Shown here one piece after another: positions 44,164 to 56,166 of a stretch of DNA of 64,000 nt. A model generated the notes under the pieces. The model saw only the letters and a program-made list of their open reading frames with translations. It was not told where the DNA came from and ran no database searches. The position numbers and the translations under genes were made by a program. The stretch's first letter is position 1, and each line of letters starts with the position of its first letter. Source of the DNA: Siniperca chuatsi (lineage: Eukaryota; Chordata; Actinopteri; Centrarchiformes; Sinipercidae); assembly GCF_020085105.1 (NCBI RefSeq), contig NC_058057.1:22433860-22497859 (forward strand). The letters run 5' to 3'.

Positions 44164-47100
44164 TCAGTCGATAACAATCACCTCACTGGGCGTTTTATCC
44201 AGCAGGGCGTTGCTCTCTAAAGCCTGGACGATCTGGGCGGCTGAGGGTCTCTTCTTGGGGTCTTCCTCTGTGCAGAGATAGAAAAGCTCCACCATCCTCC
44301 GGTACGAGCTGCCCAGGGCCTCGGCATCCAGCGCTGGCCTCGTCCCCAACTTCTCGTAGTAGGCGTCCTCATCAAAACTCTCCTCCATTGACTCCTCTGA
44401 AATACAAACACAAGATTTTAACACACACCCACAGTAATGTCTGAATGTAGCCGCTTGTAGTGTCAGAAAATCTACAACAGAAAGTTACGATTATTCTATT
44501 TTTAAACTGCAGTCATTATCACAGGTTATGACCTTAGTGCAAACAGGATTTGTGATCAGTTTAAGCAAAGGGTTATTCTTCTTTCTGTTTCATTTGAAGG
44601 ATTTTAAGAGACTGGAAGAGGTGATCGTATCCAGTATTTTCACACGAAAACAGGTCATAAATGTCAGAAAAAATAAACAAGTTTGTGCAAGACAAAATTA
44701 ATTTCTTTTTCTTTAATTTATTTATCTTAGCAAATCCTTCATCTGCTAGTAGAGCTACCTACAGTCCAACTGAAGACTCCTTAGCAATGTCCAGAGACTG
44801 ATGCAAGTTTTGAAAAGACTTGTTTCATGAAAATCTATCCTTGGACATACAGAAGATGATCAGTAATTAATTCAAACACAGGTGTGAAACATGCATTTTA
44901 AATATCTGGTGTTTGTAAAATAGGAAAATATCAGTCCTAAGTACCTAAATCTTAGCTATCAGTGACTCTTTGAAGGAACAGGAAAGATGTATACTCAAGA
45001 TAACAATCTGCATCTCTACATGGACACGAACATCAAGAATAACAACAAGGTTTCTTTTTTTTTATAGAAGAGTTACACCTCTCCTGAATTGAAGACCACC
45101 TCTGCAAACATCATAAAACTAATTACACACTTATGATATAGCGTGTCATTTCCATCAGGGAAAAGAAGGTGCTATATCACAACAAATGCCATTTATTCAG
45201 TGGATGTGGCCATTGATCATGGGACGATGTGTCAGGTTTTAGATGGGTTATCACCTCTGCTGTATAATGTTCTGTGGGAGACTTAATGGCTGACTTTGGC
45301 GCCCCCCAGAGGCAGTATCAAAATAGTTCCTTGTGGCATCAGATCAGTTAAGTTGGAGTATGGTTAACTTCTGGTTGAATGTTGTCAAAACTAGACACAT
45401 ATCTGAAGATGCTGCTGCCTATTTTGACCTTTATCACACCCATACTACATGTTACATTTCAGGCATTTTGATTTAATGTCCACCGGATCCGGCTGTGTTT
45501 CCATGTTCTGCTTTGATATCTTTACATCGGAGCAGCTTGTGTCTCTGAGGCGTGAAATTCACACGTGAATGTACAGTCTATAAAGGACTGTATTTGTTGG
45601 CAAAATTAGTATTTAATGATGCACTTTGTCTTTACACATGTACAGCAAAACAAATTTAAGTTTGTAATTAATGTGAGAGTTCTGTCCATTTTTCACTCTC
45701 CTCCAAATACTTTTTTTAATTTGTCTATTTAAAAATGAGTGGTAAAAGGACAAAGTTACAGACGAAAAATGTTTTTCAAATTCAAGTGCAGGCATAAAGC
45801 ATTTGTTACCACATCTAAATAAGCTACAATGTGCTTGTAAAAATGTCGGCAAAACTGCGTTAGAAATGTGGCTCCTTCAACCGGATCCTGTGGACATGAA
45901 GCGTAATTCAGGATGCCCTAACAAGTGTTCAAGAGTAGAATATTACTAAAACTGCTGCAATGAGTAAAAGCAAAATTCAGGGCTTCCTGAGGCCACAGAG
46001 CATCTTACCTTCATCCTCCTCATCCTCCAGCATCTCCAGATGAGGCATGGCCAGTGTCATCATCTCCCACACAGTCAGACCGAAGGCGAAGACGTCAGCC
46101 TTGTCGGTGATCTCTCCTTCCTCATCCAGAGCTTCCTTCGGTTTCCACGGCTCTGTGCCGATGTACTCCGCCTTTGGGTCTGACACTGAGGACAGAGAGA
46201 AGAAAAACATTTTTAATGAAACTCAAATTTAAACAATTTAATCACAAAAAAATAAATAAATTCGATTTGTCTTTATCTGGAAAGGCATCGCCCAAAACAC
46301 AAAGCTCATGTTCTTTTGGGCCTTTTCACAATTACAACAAAGCAAGATCTAGAAATTTGCAATTAGTTCAAATTATACCTAAAATGGAAGTCAAAGCAAG
46401 TTCAAGTCAAGAGTCAAAGCATGAGAGACTAAAGAAATTATGTTTCTGGCTGGGAACAGAAACAAAGTTAATCAACTATTATAAACAGCCGTTTCCACCC
46501 AAATGTTTTCTGCCAAGTCTGTGCTTTAATCTATGATTAATCCCACTTGTACACACACATGGTCTGAACTGGTACATGTTTATCAGTTTGCTGATATGAC
46601 CTTATATAACACCTACTGTGATCAGATGGATATGATGCTCTTTGTCTGATGATACATTTCCACACTGGTTGTTTATGTGAAATCCTGAACTAGGCCTAAT
46701 GTTTAATGTTGATCAGATCAATTTTAAAAAGTGGGGAATGCGATTCTAATCCAATACACATCTTTTTGTCAAATTCAGCAAATATCTCCTCACGGTCCGC
46801 TAGCTGTCCGTTCAGTACAGTGACTCTGTAAATGGGAAATAAACAAAGTGGCTCGGACCGGGCCACACAACACTATTCCAGCCATGATTTGTGTGTCAGG
46901 TAACGTTCAATGACTTGCCCATGGACATTCAGCTTACTTTCTAGTTTGCCAAGATGTGCTGCTGTTATGTTGTTAGCTATAGTAGCAGGAGAGTTGTGAG
47001 TATTGTTTTTTGCTGGCTCTGGGAAACCGTCTCGTCCTCTCTGGCTGTTCGCTTCACAGCAGCAACTGTAGTGACAGTTTGCTAACTCCCAACCTAGTTA

Positions 47101-50100
47101 ACGTTAGTTACATTACTTGCTGTGTCGTCGTTCGCTCTATATCATGGTATTTGTCATGGTATTGGATTTCTCCAGAATCACATACCGCACCTTTAAGTAT
47201 GGTATGTCTTCATATTAGTAAGTATAAGTAATCAAAAAGCAGATTCTTTTTAATGGCACAAAATGGTTTAATTGTAAAAAAAATAAGTCTAGTCATTTTT
47301 TTTTAAAGATTTTTCTTAATGCCAACAAATCCCATGAAAAGACCCAAACCACAAATGAATTGATCCTATTGACACATATTGTCTGTGTATCCAACGCCTG
47401 ATATACAGTAACTTATTCCTGTCTTACATAGACCACAATTGTCCAAAAACTATTAAAAGCACATTAATGAGCCACAACGTTGCACTGGGTGACATGTTCC
47501 TTCATTACCATGAACATGGGCTCTAGTTTATTCTGAGGCATCCTACTGCTGTGAATTACTCACTGGCGCTTATTAGTCCACAGCTGAAAATAGACCCGAA
47601 CACTCAAATGAACACAAATGTGCTCCTGTTTCAGTAACGTTTAATAGAAACTACAGTGCACAGCTGTTTCAGGAAATGACTGAAGCTTTAAAAAAAACAA
47701 ACAAACCTATATTTGAAGACGTGGACTTGGGACTGAGTGCCACAGACATGGTGGGGAAACTGAAAAGCAGTGTGAGATGGACTAACATATTGTTGGTTTT
47801 GGTCTTTTCATGTGACTTGTTGACAATTAAAAAAATCTAGAATAATAATTTTAACATAATAAATATTGGTCTAAATGCATCTGAGTCAACCCTGAACGAT
47901 ATTTGTCCTGCTAAACATGATATCTACTCAGTATGAACCTCTGTGGCTGATGTGTGACTTGCAAACAAAATCTCTACTATTTAAGGCTCAATACTAATAC
48001 TGGCTAATTTAAATACCTGGACTTAAGATTGTATCAGTCAACTGACACTGGTGTTTTGTCAATAAGACTGTGTGACCGTATGCACCTGCTGTAAACAAAA
48101 TGTAGATACAAGCAACCTGACATTCCCCCCCCACTCACATATGTCTACAGCAACATGGTTTCTATTTTCAGACTATTTTCAAATTGAAATTCTTTTGAGG
48201 ACCTTGGAAATAGAGTTTGTTTTTAACATGTCCCTGAACTTGTGTACAAACAGTGAGCACTGTGGGAGGCCATTTTGCTCCCACTATCCCTTTCCCCACC
48301 CATCACGCACACAGTACAGTGTATATATTGTATTTTCACGCGAAAGCTACTTGGTTATTTTCTTTATCTCGAAGGCCACGAACACAATCGTTACCTCTCA
48401 TGTTCTCGTCCAGCTGCAGAGACACACCAACATCACAGATCTTGACGGTCTCAAAGTCGCCCTTGATGACAACATTACATGACTTCATGTCGCCGTGCAG
48501 CAGCTTCTTCTCATTGTGGAGATACTGTAGAGAGAAACAAAGCATTCCTGATACTCATGGCTTAACAATGTCCTTCTGTGTTTATTTTGTTAATTTCTAA
48601 AATTAAATTAAAAGATGGCTGATGTTGAGAGGAGACAAATATGAATTGGGAAAGAATGAACCACTGGCGTTGTGAGGGGGTTTGTCTGTGATTTTATTAA
48701 AATCATATTATGAACATGAATCACTCACTTATTCTTCTTGACTTGTAACTCACGAAATCAACAGCAAGACTTATAAATGGAGGACAGAAAATACAACTTG
48801 CATATTTAATTTATACATAAATTCAAAGTCAGTGCTAAAACTTGTGTTTTGTTTTGTTTTTTAAGCCCCATACTCTTCAGGTAAGACTTGAGTCAAAAAA
48901 TGAGTTGTCAGGATACTGGAGGATGATTAACAAGCAGGACATTGATGATTTTCAAAAGACAGAAATTAGAAGAGCAACTGATGTGTACAGTAATCTGCCA
49001 TGTTGAAATCAAATTTCATGGTACACCGGGACACAGGTGTGAAGTTAATCCAGGTGTAACTGTATCTGATCCAGATATGACACCAGGCACAAGAGAGTCC
49101 ATGATTTACCTGAAGGCCACGAGCAACATGCAGCGCTACTTTTTCTATGTTGGCAGCAGGGAAAGCTTTCAGGCCGTCCTCTCTCCTCTTCTCTATCAGG
49201 TCATTTAGGGACTGCTCTCCTCCATACTCCATAGCCAGACACTTTGATCCATCTTTGGCCGTGGTGAAGGCACGAAACCCTTGATGTTGGGATAAGGACA
49301 CAGAATTAACAAACCGGAATATAACAAAGTATTTTAAATAAATTGATTGTGACAATGTAAAATGATGTTAATTCCATACTGATGTGCTTGGTGGGAACTT
49401 AAAATTAGCTGACTAACAAGCCACGGAAAAGCCTATAAAGTTTCGGCATTTGCTGCCGCATTTGTCCACCCAACCTGAATCTTTGGCAAGTGACCAGCAA
49501 GGTAATAATTGCTTGGATTTTTCTCCTTGCATGTTTCAAAACAGATGAAAAAGAAGCTGATGGTGAATTATGGAATCCAGTGGCCATTGCAGGGGGGAAA
49601 GTTTTGTCGCTGTTCCTTTGGAGTAAATGTTGGGAGGCCTTTATCAATGTTACCATCAACTGTGATTCTGCAGCTTGCATCTGAAGTGTAACATGTCTGT
49701 GGTATACATTGACACGCTATGTGACGTGACAGTCTCTATTCTTTTCTGAAGAATACATCACTGTGTCTGTTACACACTGTAAAGAGCTACATCACAGTGA
49801 CTGTACCGTGTCTTACCAACAATGTTTGGATGGTCGATTCCCTTCAGGACCTTTGCCTCCTCATTCAGGCGCTTCTGGTAAACCGCCACCTGTTTGGTTG
49901 CACACTTATTGTTGATCTTCTTGACAGCCCAGGGAGACGCATTCAGCTTTCCCATTCTAGGATTAAAATTTGATCAGCAACATATACTCTGGGTGATTTG
50001 TTTTCATATTATTCATACACAGACATGAAAACTTCCCTGTGCAATACCTTTGGAAAAATCACTATTGGAGAACATTATTAGCAATTTATACTGATGATGG

Positions 50101-50602
50101 ATTTGCAAAGTCATGGAAAACTTATAGCTATTTTAACTCAAATTATTTTTATTTTAATGCATGAAAGTCCATGCACATATTTGGCAATATAATATGGCCT
50201 TGCTAATTAAAAGCACATACCTCATTCATCATGACTTAATGATCTTTAACAAATGTTTAGGGTCTCCTCTGTAATCCAGTATGCATCCACAATACACTAA
50301 GCAACTTATTTTTCAATAAAATGTACATTTCAGAAGCTGTCCTCTTATTCCCACAGTATTCAAAGAGAAACACTTTTAAAAGCCAAGACTTTTTAAAATT
50401 ACGGGCTTTTTGGTGAACTACAGACAACTACAAACCTGTTCATGAGGTAAACGTTGACTCCAGTGCCACAGCCCAACTTCTTCATGAAAGGTGAGGCCGG
50501 GATGGTGATTGGGGTCCCTCCATTGCTTCCAATGCTCCTCACTCGGACGGTTTTAGGGGTCTTGAATGCGCCCTCATCGTTGCATGTGGCAGGGGAGGCC
50601 AT
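44164..50602 (-). CDS. PBK: PDZ-binding kinase / TOPK (complete, 6 coding exons)
   Basis: Mitotic serine/threonine (MAPKK-like) kinase. Coding exons on the minus strand: 50436-50602, 49817-49956, 49110-49279, 48395-48524, 46009-46185, 44164-44396; 1017 nt, 338 aa (human 322). Start is ATG at 50600-50602, one base after a plausible acceptor. Features: FKTP with T15 (the CDK1 site T9 of human), [21 protein letters not shown] with the glycine loop at 43-52, lysine in AVKK (68-69), catalytic HGDMKSCN (169-176) and DVG (190-192) in place of DFG, as in other TOPK proteins. The activation segment has [12 protein letters not shown], and an acidic stretch LEDEEDEEESMEES precedes the last exon. The C-terminus ends PSEVIVID rather than the TDV PDZ ligand of human. 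Exon phases match throughout. Convergent with ESCO2 and upstream of SCARA5, as in human. Confidence 0.96.
46735..47196. repeat. Teleost MITE-like repeat (AAAGGTGCGGTATGTGATTC type)
   Basis: The minus strand begins TTAAAGGTGCGGTATGTGAT and includes the CTCTGGGAAACCGTCTCGTC-type GC-richer core. The left end is not sharply defined. In a PBK intron. Confidence 0.45.
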
Positions 50603-51332
50603 TCTGTCCGAGGACAACAAATAACAAAATAGTTAACATGGGAAAACACATATTGGGATACAGCTAATGACCCAAACACATAACATTTAACTATTCTGAG
50701 CAGCACTTAATTTACTGAGCAACACTATCGACTAAATGAGGTAAATCTGACAGACTTGTAACTTGCTATTAACATGACTTAATTTCTAAAAGTTAATATT
50801 TTATAGAAGCAAGTGATGTTTGACGCATGTGATACAAGCCGAATTAAAATCTGAAGTATCTAATGTTCCACTTAGTATGAATAAAGTTATCTTTGTCTAT
50901 GACTACGTAAAACGACAATAAAACGCCAAATTTTGAATGAAGGCTCAGACTGGCCTATAATAATGGCGTTGTGAAGTAACGTAAAAAGCCTCAACATTTT
51001 ACGTTAAATAGAGAAATCGTGTCAGTGTTTGCAAGCTGCAAAGTTAGTGGTAATTCAAATTAAAGACGACATCAGCTGTTATACAACTTGTTTGTCAACA
51101 ATATAACATTATTTAGTGAACATATAACCAGTGGCAGAGACACAGTAGCAACCAAACTTAACGTCAAGACAGCTCAAATTAACGTCAACCGCAAAGTTAG
51201 CTTTGACACTAGCTAAATCATTTGACAAGTTACTGATGTTAATATGGCGACAGTCCCATTTAAGTTGTCTTTATTGTGTTTTGAGTCAGATAACTCAAAT
51301 AATAATAATTTAGTAAATAAATGTAACGTTAC

Positions 51333-51430
51333 CTGCGTTTTCTTTCACTGTTGTAACAAACCCGCTGCAGTTAAAACGCGCCGAACATTCAAACTGCTGC
51401 AACAGGCTGTACGGAAGCCGCAGAGGAACC
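51333..51430 (-). other. PBK: PBK non-coding first exon (approximate 5' end)
   Basis: A donor on the minus strand (AAAACGCAG|GTAACG) ends a GC-richer stretch. It fits with the acceptor just before the start codon at 50602. The 5' limit is not visible. Confidence 0.5.
51377..51393 (-). promoter_or_regulatory. PBK: Candidate CHR/E2F-like motif of PBK
   Basis: In PBK sense the sequence reads TTTGAATGTTCGGCGCG: a CHR core TTTGAA five bases before a GGCGCG E2F/CDE-like word. It lies in or next to the first exon. Inferred only. Confidence 0.35.
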
Positions 51431-51690
51431 ATCCGAGCGCGTGTCGTTTGCGTTTGGAAATGACAACAAGAGTACAAACTGCAGATCCGTTTTTTGTTTT
51501 TGTTTTAACATACTTTGAATATAAAGACGGCACAGCGTCACCCTTAAACTATTTCAACATCATTTTACATTCCGTTACTGTTGTAATACAGCTTTTCACC
51601 AGCTGAGGTCAGTCACGTTACAAAATTATGGTCTATTATGGTAGTAGGTTGCAGCCTGCAAAATTGCAAAATTAATTTTCATCAGCTAGC

Positions 51691-51691
<1 letters not shown>

Positions 51692-51735
<44 letters not shown>
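51692..51735. repeat. (GATA)n microsatellite
   Basis: Eleven GATA-type units just upstream of PBK. Confidence 0.95.
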
Positions 51736-52155
51736 GTATTTAAAAAAAATCTAAATAGAAAATTGCGCATCAACGAACTCTAAATATATACAATGATGAT
51801 AATAATGCCACCACATGGCCACATTTCCAATAATCAACACTGTTTCCTGACTTATAGGATGTTGTTTCCTCCGTAAAAGCATTTTCTTTGCTTTTACTAA
51901 TGAAAATAAAGTATTTTTTTTCCACCAGCCTTTCACTTTTTCCCCATCTGTGTTGCACTGCATCCATGTTGTGTGAAAACAGTGGTAATCCTTGTAATAA
52001 AGTGTAGTGATGATTTTAAAGTTGTTACATCTTCCAAGCCTCAGTTGCGTGCATGTGGGCAATAGGAGCAAGATAAGAAGAGATTTGTTTAATTTTCACA
52101 GCATGTGTCTGTTCTCTCTTTAATGTCAGGGACTTGTCTGAAAGAATTAACTCAT

Positions 52156-55100
52156 TCAGATGGTGAAGTTGACCTTGACCTCGACTCTCATGACCCCATT
52201 TCTTTTTTGTTTCATCTCCTTCACATACTGCAGATGTTCCCAGTCCTGTCTCCTCATTGTGTGGAGGGATAACTGTTTCATTATGAGGAAGAGGAGTAGG
52301 AATGTGGTCCGATGACAAATGGACGTGGACGGGAAAGACTGGGACTGTTGCTTTGTCTCTCTCTTTCTCCCCATTCCTCGCTCCCCTGAAGGGAAATGAG
52401 CTCATGTTTGTGGGCTCTGCTGCCACATGTTGTGGAGCACTTTATAGAATAAGGATGGGTTACTCTCTGATCAGACCACAGAGAAACAGCCAGAAAGAAA
52501 GAGAGGAGATGCTTTCTGTCAGGATCAAGTGAAGAACAATTACATAATTTCATGTAATGACTCAAATAACAAAATAAGAGTGTGAGTCAACTCCTCTCTG
52601 TTGTCATTTACATGGATTGTTCATGCAGCTTAAAGAAGGCTAATGAATATTTTACTATGGTATTTTATTTCTTAATATTTCGTCATTCACGGTGGTATTT
52701 TATTTCTCTTGCTGTGAAGCACTTTGTACTTTGTTTTGATAAGTGCTCTATAAATAAAGTTTTATTTATTATTTATTATTACTATCATAATGTGAAGATA
52801 TTGCACGTAGTTTTTTTTTTAAGCATATTTCACTCACTTTTTAGGAAACTTCTCTGTGTTTCTGTGCATATAAATACTGTATGTGTCTTGTGTGTGTAGA
52901 TGTGTGCTGTTGTTACATGACATGCTTACATTATATAAATACAACATGTCTACCTCTCAGCATTCAGCAACTCCCGTGATTTCTCTTTAATAGTCGGGAT
53001 TATTACAGTTTTAAGGAAGCAAGAATACAATTTTTAAGAAATTGATAAAACAATCTCACCACAAGGTCCATTTAGTAGCTGTTCTTGAGCTTTCGATCAT
53101 ATCACGAGTTTGCCCAGCTGTCACTGAATTATAGATGATCAAATTTCCATTTTTTCTGATCACTTCACGTCTATGCTGGCTTAATAGTTGAGGTTCAAAG
53201 TTTATTCTTGACCTTGGAGACAGCAGTTGACTTCATTTGCTGAGAAGATCATGTGATATGCTTAAAAGCCCCAGAACAGCTAAGTGGACCTTGTGTGGAC
53301 CCGACTGACATATCAAATGAAAGCTCTAAAACTAAACATGTACAGTAAAAAAAAAACCCAACATAATTAAATTAGTAGTTAAGGAACATGAAGTCCAGTT
53401 TTATTCCTTAATGCAGATGCAAACCAAACTCGTTCCTGTTTAAATTTCATGCTGACACAACTGGATGTTTTATGGGACAGAACATGTATTTATAATGACC
53501 ATGTAAACAACAAAAAAGCCAACAAAAATCAACTTCGTTTTGGACCACATTCATTGGTAAAACCCCCCAGAACTGATAGGAACCACCATCTGAATATTAC
53601 ACCCATGTGTGATTGTTGAACATCTTATTTCAAACTAATGGGCATTAATATTCTGCAATAACAACTCTTCTGACGAGACTTAATTCAACTCGTTTAAATT
53701 TTTAATAAAATGTCTTTTACTTGAATCCCACATTTAGTTTAATGTTTTTTACACAACCTTTGCAGTGCAGGACCACCCAGGTTTTATGTGTCAAGATTCA
53801 CATACAAATTGAATTTCTTTCTCGCTCTGTTTGTGTTTTTCACTGAATTGAATGTGGCTTTTTTTACATCTGGAATCACACAGAACTGCACCCCATGAAA
53901 GACATTTTGCTGTAGTTCAAATATGCAGCATCTGTCCTCCAATCTGACACTCGACTGCATGTACAAAACACTGAAAACAAGAACCTCTCTATAGATCTGT
54001 CCTGTGAACCAAAAAGCCACATCCTAACCAGCGATCACAAATGCCAAATAATGGGATGAAGAGAAGGGAGGGATGGCAGCCGCCTTCACATGAAGCTGAA
54101 TGATGCTGAAGAGAAATTACAGCATCTATTGTCTTTCTCTTCTTTCTTTGTGGTGGTCAATGCAAAAATGGGACCAATGTTTTGGCTGATTTCATGCCTC
54201 TGATCTCTGGATGTGGTTCTTACAAGATGAAGCCTCCAGGGCCCTGTAGAAAATGTTTTAAAGGTCCAGTGTGTAGGATTTAGTGGCATCTAGCGGTGAA
54301 AATGCAGTTTGCATTTATTAGAATACCGCTCGCCTCACCCTCCCCTTCCCCTTCCAAGCATGTAGGAGAAACTACGGTGGCCGTGAAACTCACGAAAAAC
54401 GCAAAAGGCCCAGTCTAGAGCCAGTGTTTGGTTTGTCCGTTCTGGGCTACTGTAGAAACATGGCGGTTCAACATGGCAGCCTCCACGGAAGGGGACCTGC
54501 TCCCTATGTAGATAAAAACGGCTTATTCTAAGGTAATGAAACAATTCTCATTTTCAGGTGATTATACACTAATGAAAACGTACTTATGAATATTATCGCC
54601 ATATTCTGCAAACAGAGCCCTCTAAATATTTCACACTAAACCTTTAATGTATGATTAGTGTAGAATCAGAGCGCGAAATAATGCGTAACAACACATCTTC
54701 ACATGTGAAGATACAGATGCTGCTACTGGTTTATTTTAACACAGTGGTTGTCAAGCTGGGTTTAGCATGACATTAAATTTCACATAAACCATTGTGGTAT
54801 TTGTAGCTGAAAGTAGTGTACATACTGTGGACATTACATTTTTCATTGAGGGCAATAAAATGATGGAAAGGAAATGTAGTGCACCAGGCAGAAAATAAAG
54901 AAGTTTGGACAAACCCAAAGAGTTTATCACAATTTTAAAGCAGCTATAATCAATATTTTTACATTAACAATAAATTCATGTGAAAGCTGTCACTCGTAGC
55001 AACAAGCCCACAGAGAATTATCAGCCGACTCTCAGCTCGAAGGAGTGATTTAGCTTCTTTCAGCTCATTGTTTTGGTTTTATGGGCCACAACTTTACTGT

Positions 55101-55855
55101 TTTGGTTCACTCTTACCGCTCTTGTTGCTTTCAACCATAGCAGGCACCTGTTTTCAGTGAAAAATCTCTGTTAAAACCCACTGTACACTACCTGCCCAGC
55201 ACCAAACAGCAGACAGACAAAGTTAGCAACTAGCTGGTGAACATAGTGGAGCATTAAGCAGATAAAGAGACAGATATTTCCCTCAGGAGCTGGTGGAGAC
55301 CAAAAACAGAGCTAAAAGGAGAATAAATGTTGGACTTACATTCATCAGGTGGACACAAACACGACTCCAAATGTATGCTAATGCTTCTCTGCATCTGCTC
55401 GATGTGTAAATAAGCAACTATTAAAAGTTGACAAGTTCACCAAATCAACTGTATATGGTGATAATGTTGTGTTTACAGCTTGTTGTGATGCCCCCAAGTG
55501 GTCAAATTTTTTTATTAATGCAGGTTCAAAGCCACAATGTGTAGAGTTAGTAAACTATATATTGAAAAGACAGTTATTCTGTCCCTGCATACAGTGATTA
55601 ACAGCTATAAAATACATTACTAAACCAATAGCAAACAAAATAGTCACATACGTGTCTCTAGAATGAGATATTATCAAATCATCTATCCATCCAACCAAAC
55701 ATCTACATATATGTAAAATTAGTTCCACTTGCATACCTTTATATTTTACTGTATCAAATTAAAACTAATAAAGTCTTACCTTCCTGGAGGATAAGTGAAA
55801 CCATGTTGACCCGGGTCACACTGGCTTCATAGCCTTTGTTCTGACTGTCGGCCAT
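52156..55855 (-). CDS. Weak candidate two-exon gene, unknown product
   Basis: Minus strand. Exon 55780-55855 starts ATG and reads MADSQNKGYEASVTRVNMVS, ending at a strong donor (GAAG|GTAAGA) in phase 1. An acceptor TTTCCCTTCAG at 52386 opens a frame in the same phase, 52156-52385, containing MRRQDWEHLQYVKEMKQKRN and ending VEVKVNFTI-stop. Joined length would be about 100 aa with a 3.4-kb intron that holds several repeats. I do not recognise the protein. It could be a lineage-specific gene, a non-coding RNA, or chance. Confidence 0.22.
52700..52790 (+). repeat. Retroposon-type 3' tail
   Basis: TGTGAAGCACTTTGTACTTT then AAGTGCTCTATAAATAAAGT resembles the shared tail of fish L2/V-SINE-type retroposons. 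The body upstream is not recognisable. Confidence 0.35.
52800..54255. other. Non-coding stretch between PBK and SCARA5
   Basis: AT-rich sequence without a recognised gene, RNA or clear repeat. Confidence 0.5.
54256..54646. mobile_element. MITE, GGTCCAGTGTGTAGGAT type, copy 2
   Basis: Terminal inverted repeat TTTAAAGGTCCAGTGTGTAG ... TTCACACTAAACCTTTAA. Same inner sequence as 27446-27838 with scattered differences, same orientation. Confidence 0.85.
55000..55560. repeat. Teleost interspersed repeat
   Basis: Includes AACATAGTGGAGCATTAAGC, ATTTCCCTCAGGAGCTGGTG, GACCAAAAACAGAGCTAAAA and ACATTCATCAGGTGGACACA, phrases I associate with a common fish repeat. Ends not defined. Confidence 0.5.
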
Positions 55856-56160
55856 GTGTGTCGGAGATCAGGTGATTGTTCAGCCAATCATTTCCACATC
55901 CGCTTCACATGTGGAAACATTCATACTTGTAATCACGGTTCAGAGCTGTCAGGCACATACATGTTGTACACGTTCACGTGTTTCGGCGCTTGTGATCATG
56001 TGTGTAACTCACACTCACTCTCACACACGCACACACAAACGTCCAAGTCAACTTCCTCCCTCTCGCTTCACCTGTTGACGTCTTAAAAGTGCCTGTTTCT
56101 AATTCACCTACTCTCAATGTTATCAGGAATAACAAAGTTCACCTGTTTAAACAAATCTAT

Positions 56161-56166
56161 TTTATT
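56161..56166 (-). terminator. Candidate distal poly(A) signal of SCARA5
   Basis: AATAAA on the minus strand, far downstream (6.4 kb) of the SCARA5 stop. A nearer AATAAA lies near 60240. Which is used cannot be told from sequence. Confidence 0.3.

Noticed and set aside
48395-48524. DVG in place of DFG in PBK as a sign of a dead kinase
   Set aside because: TOPK proteins known to be active, including human, also have DVG.
48072-48600. Plus-strand frames of 136 and 115 codons
   Set aside because: They are the antisense of the PBK catalytic-loop exon and flanking intron.
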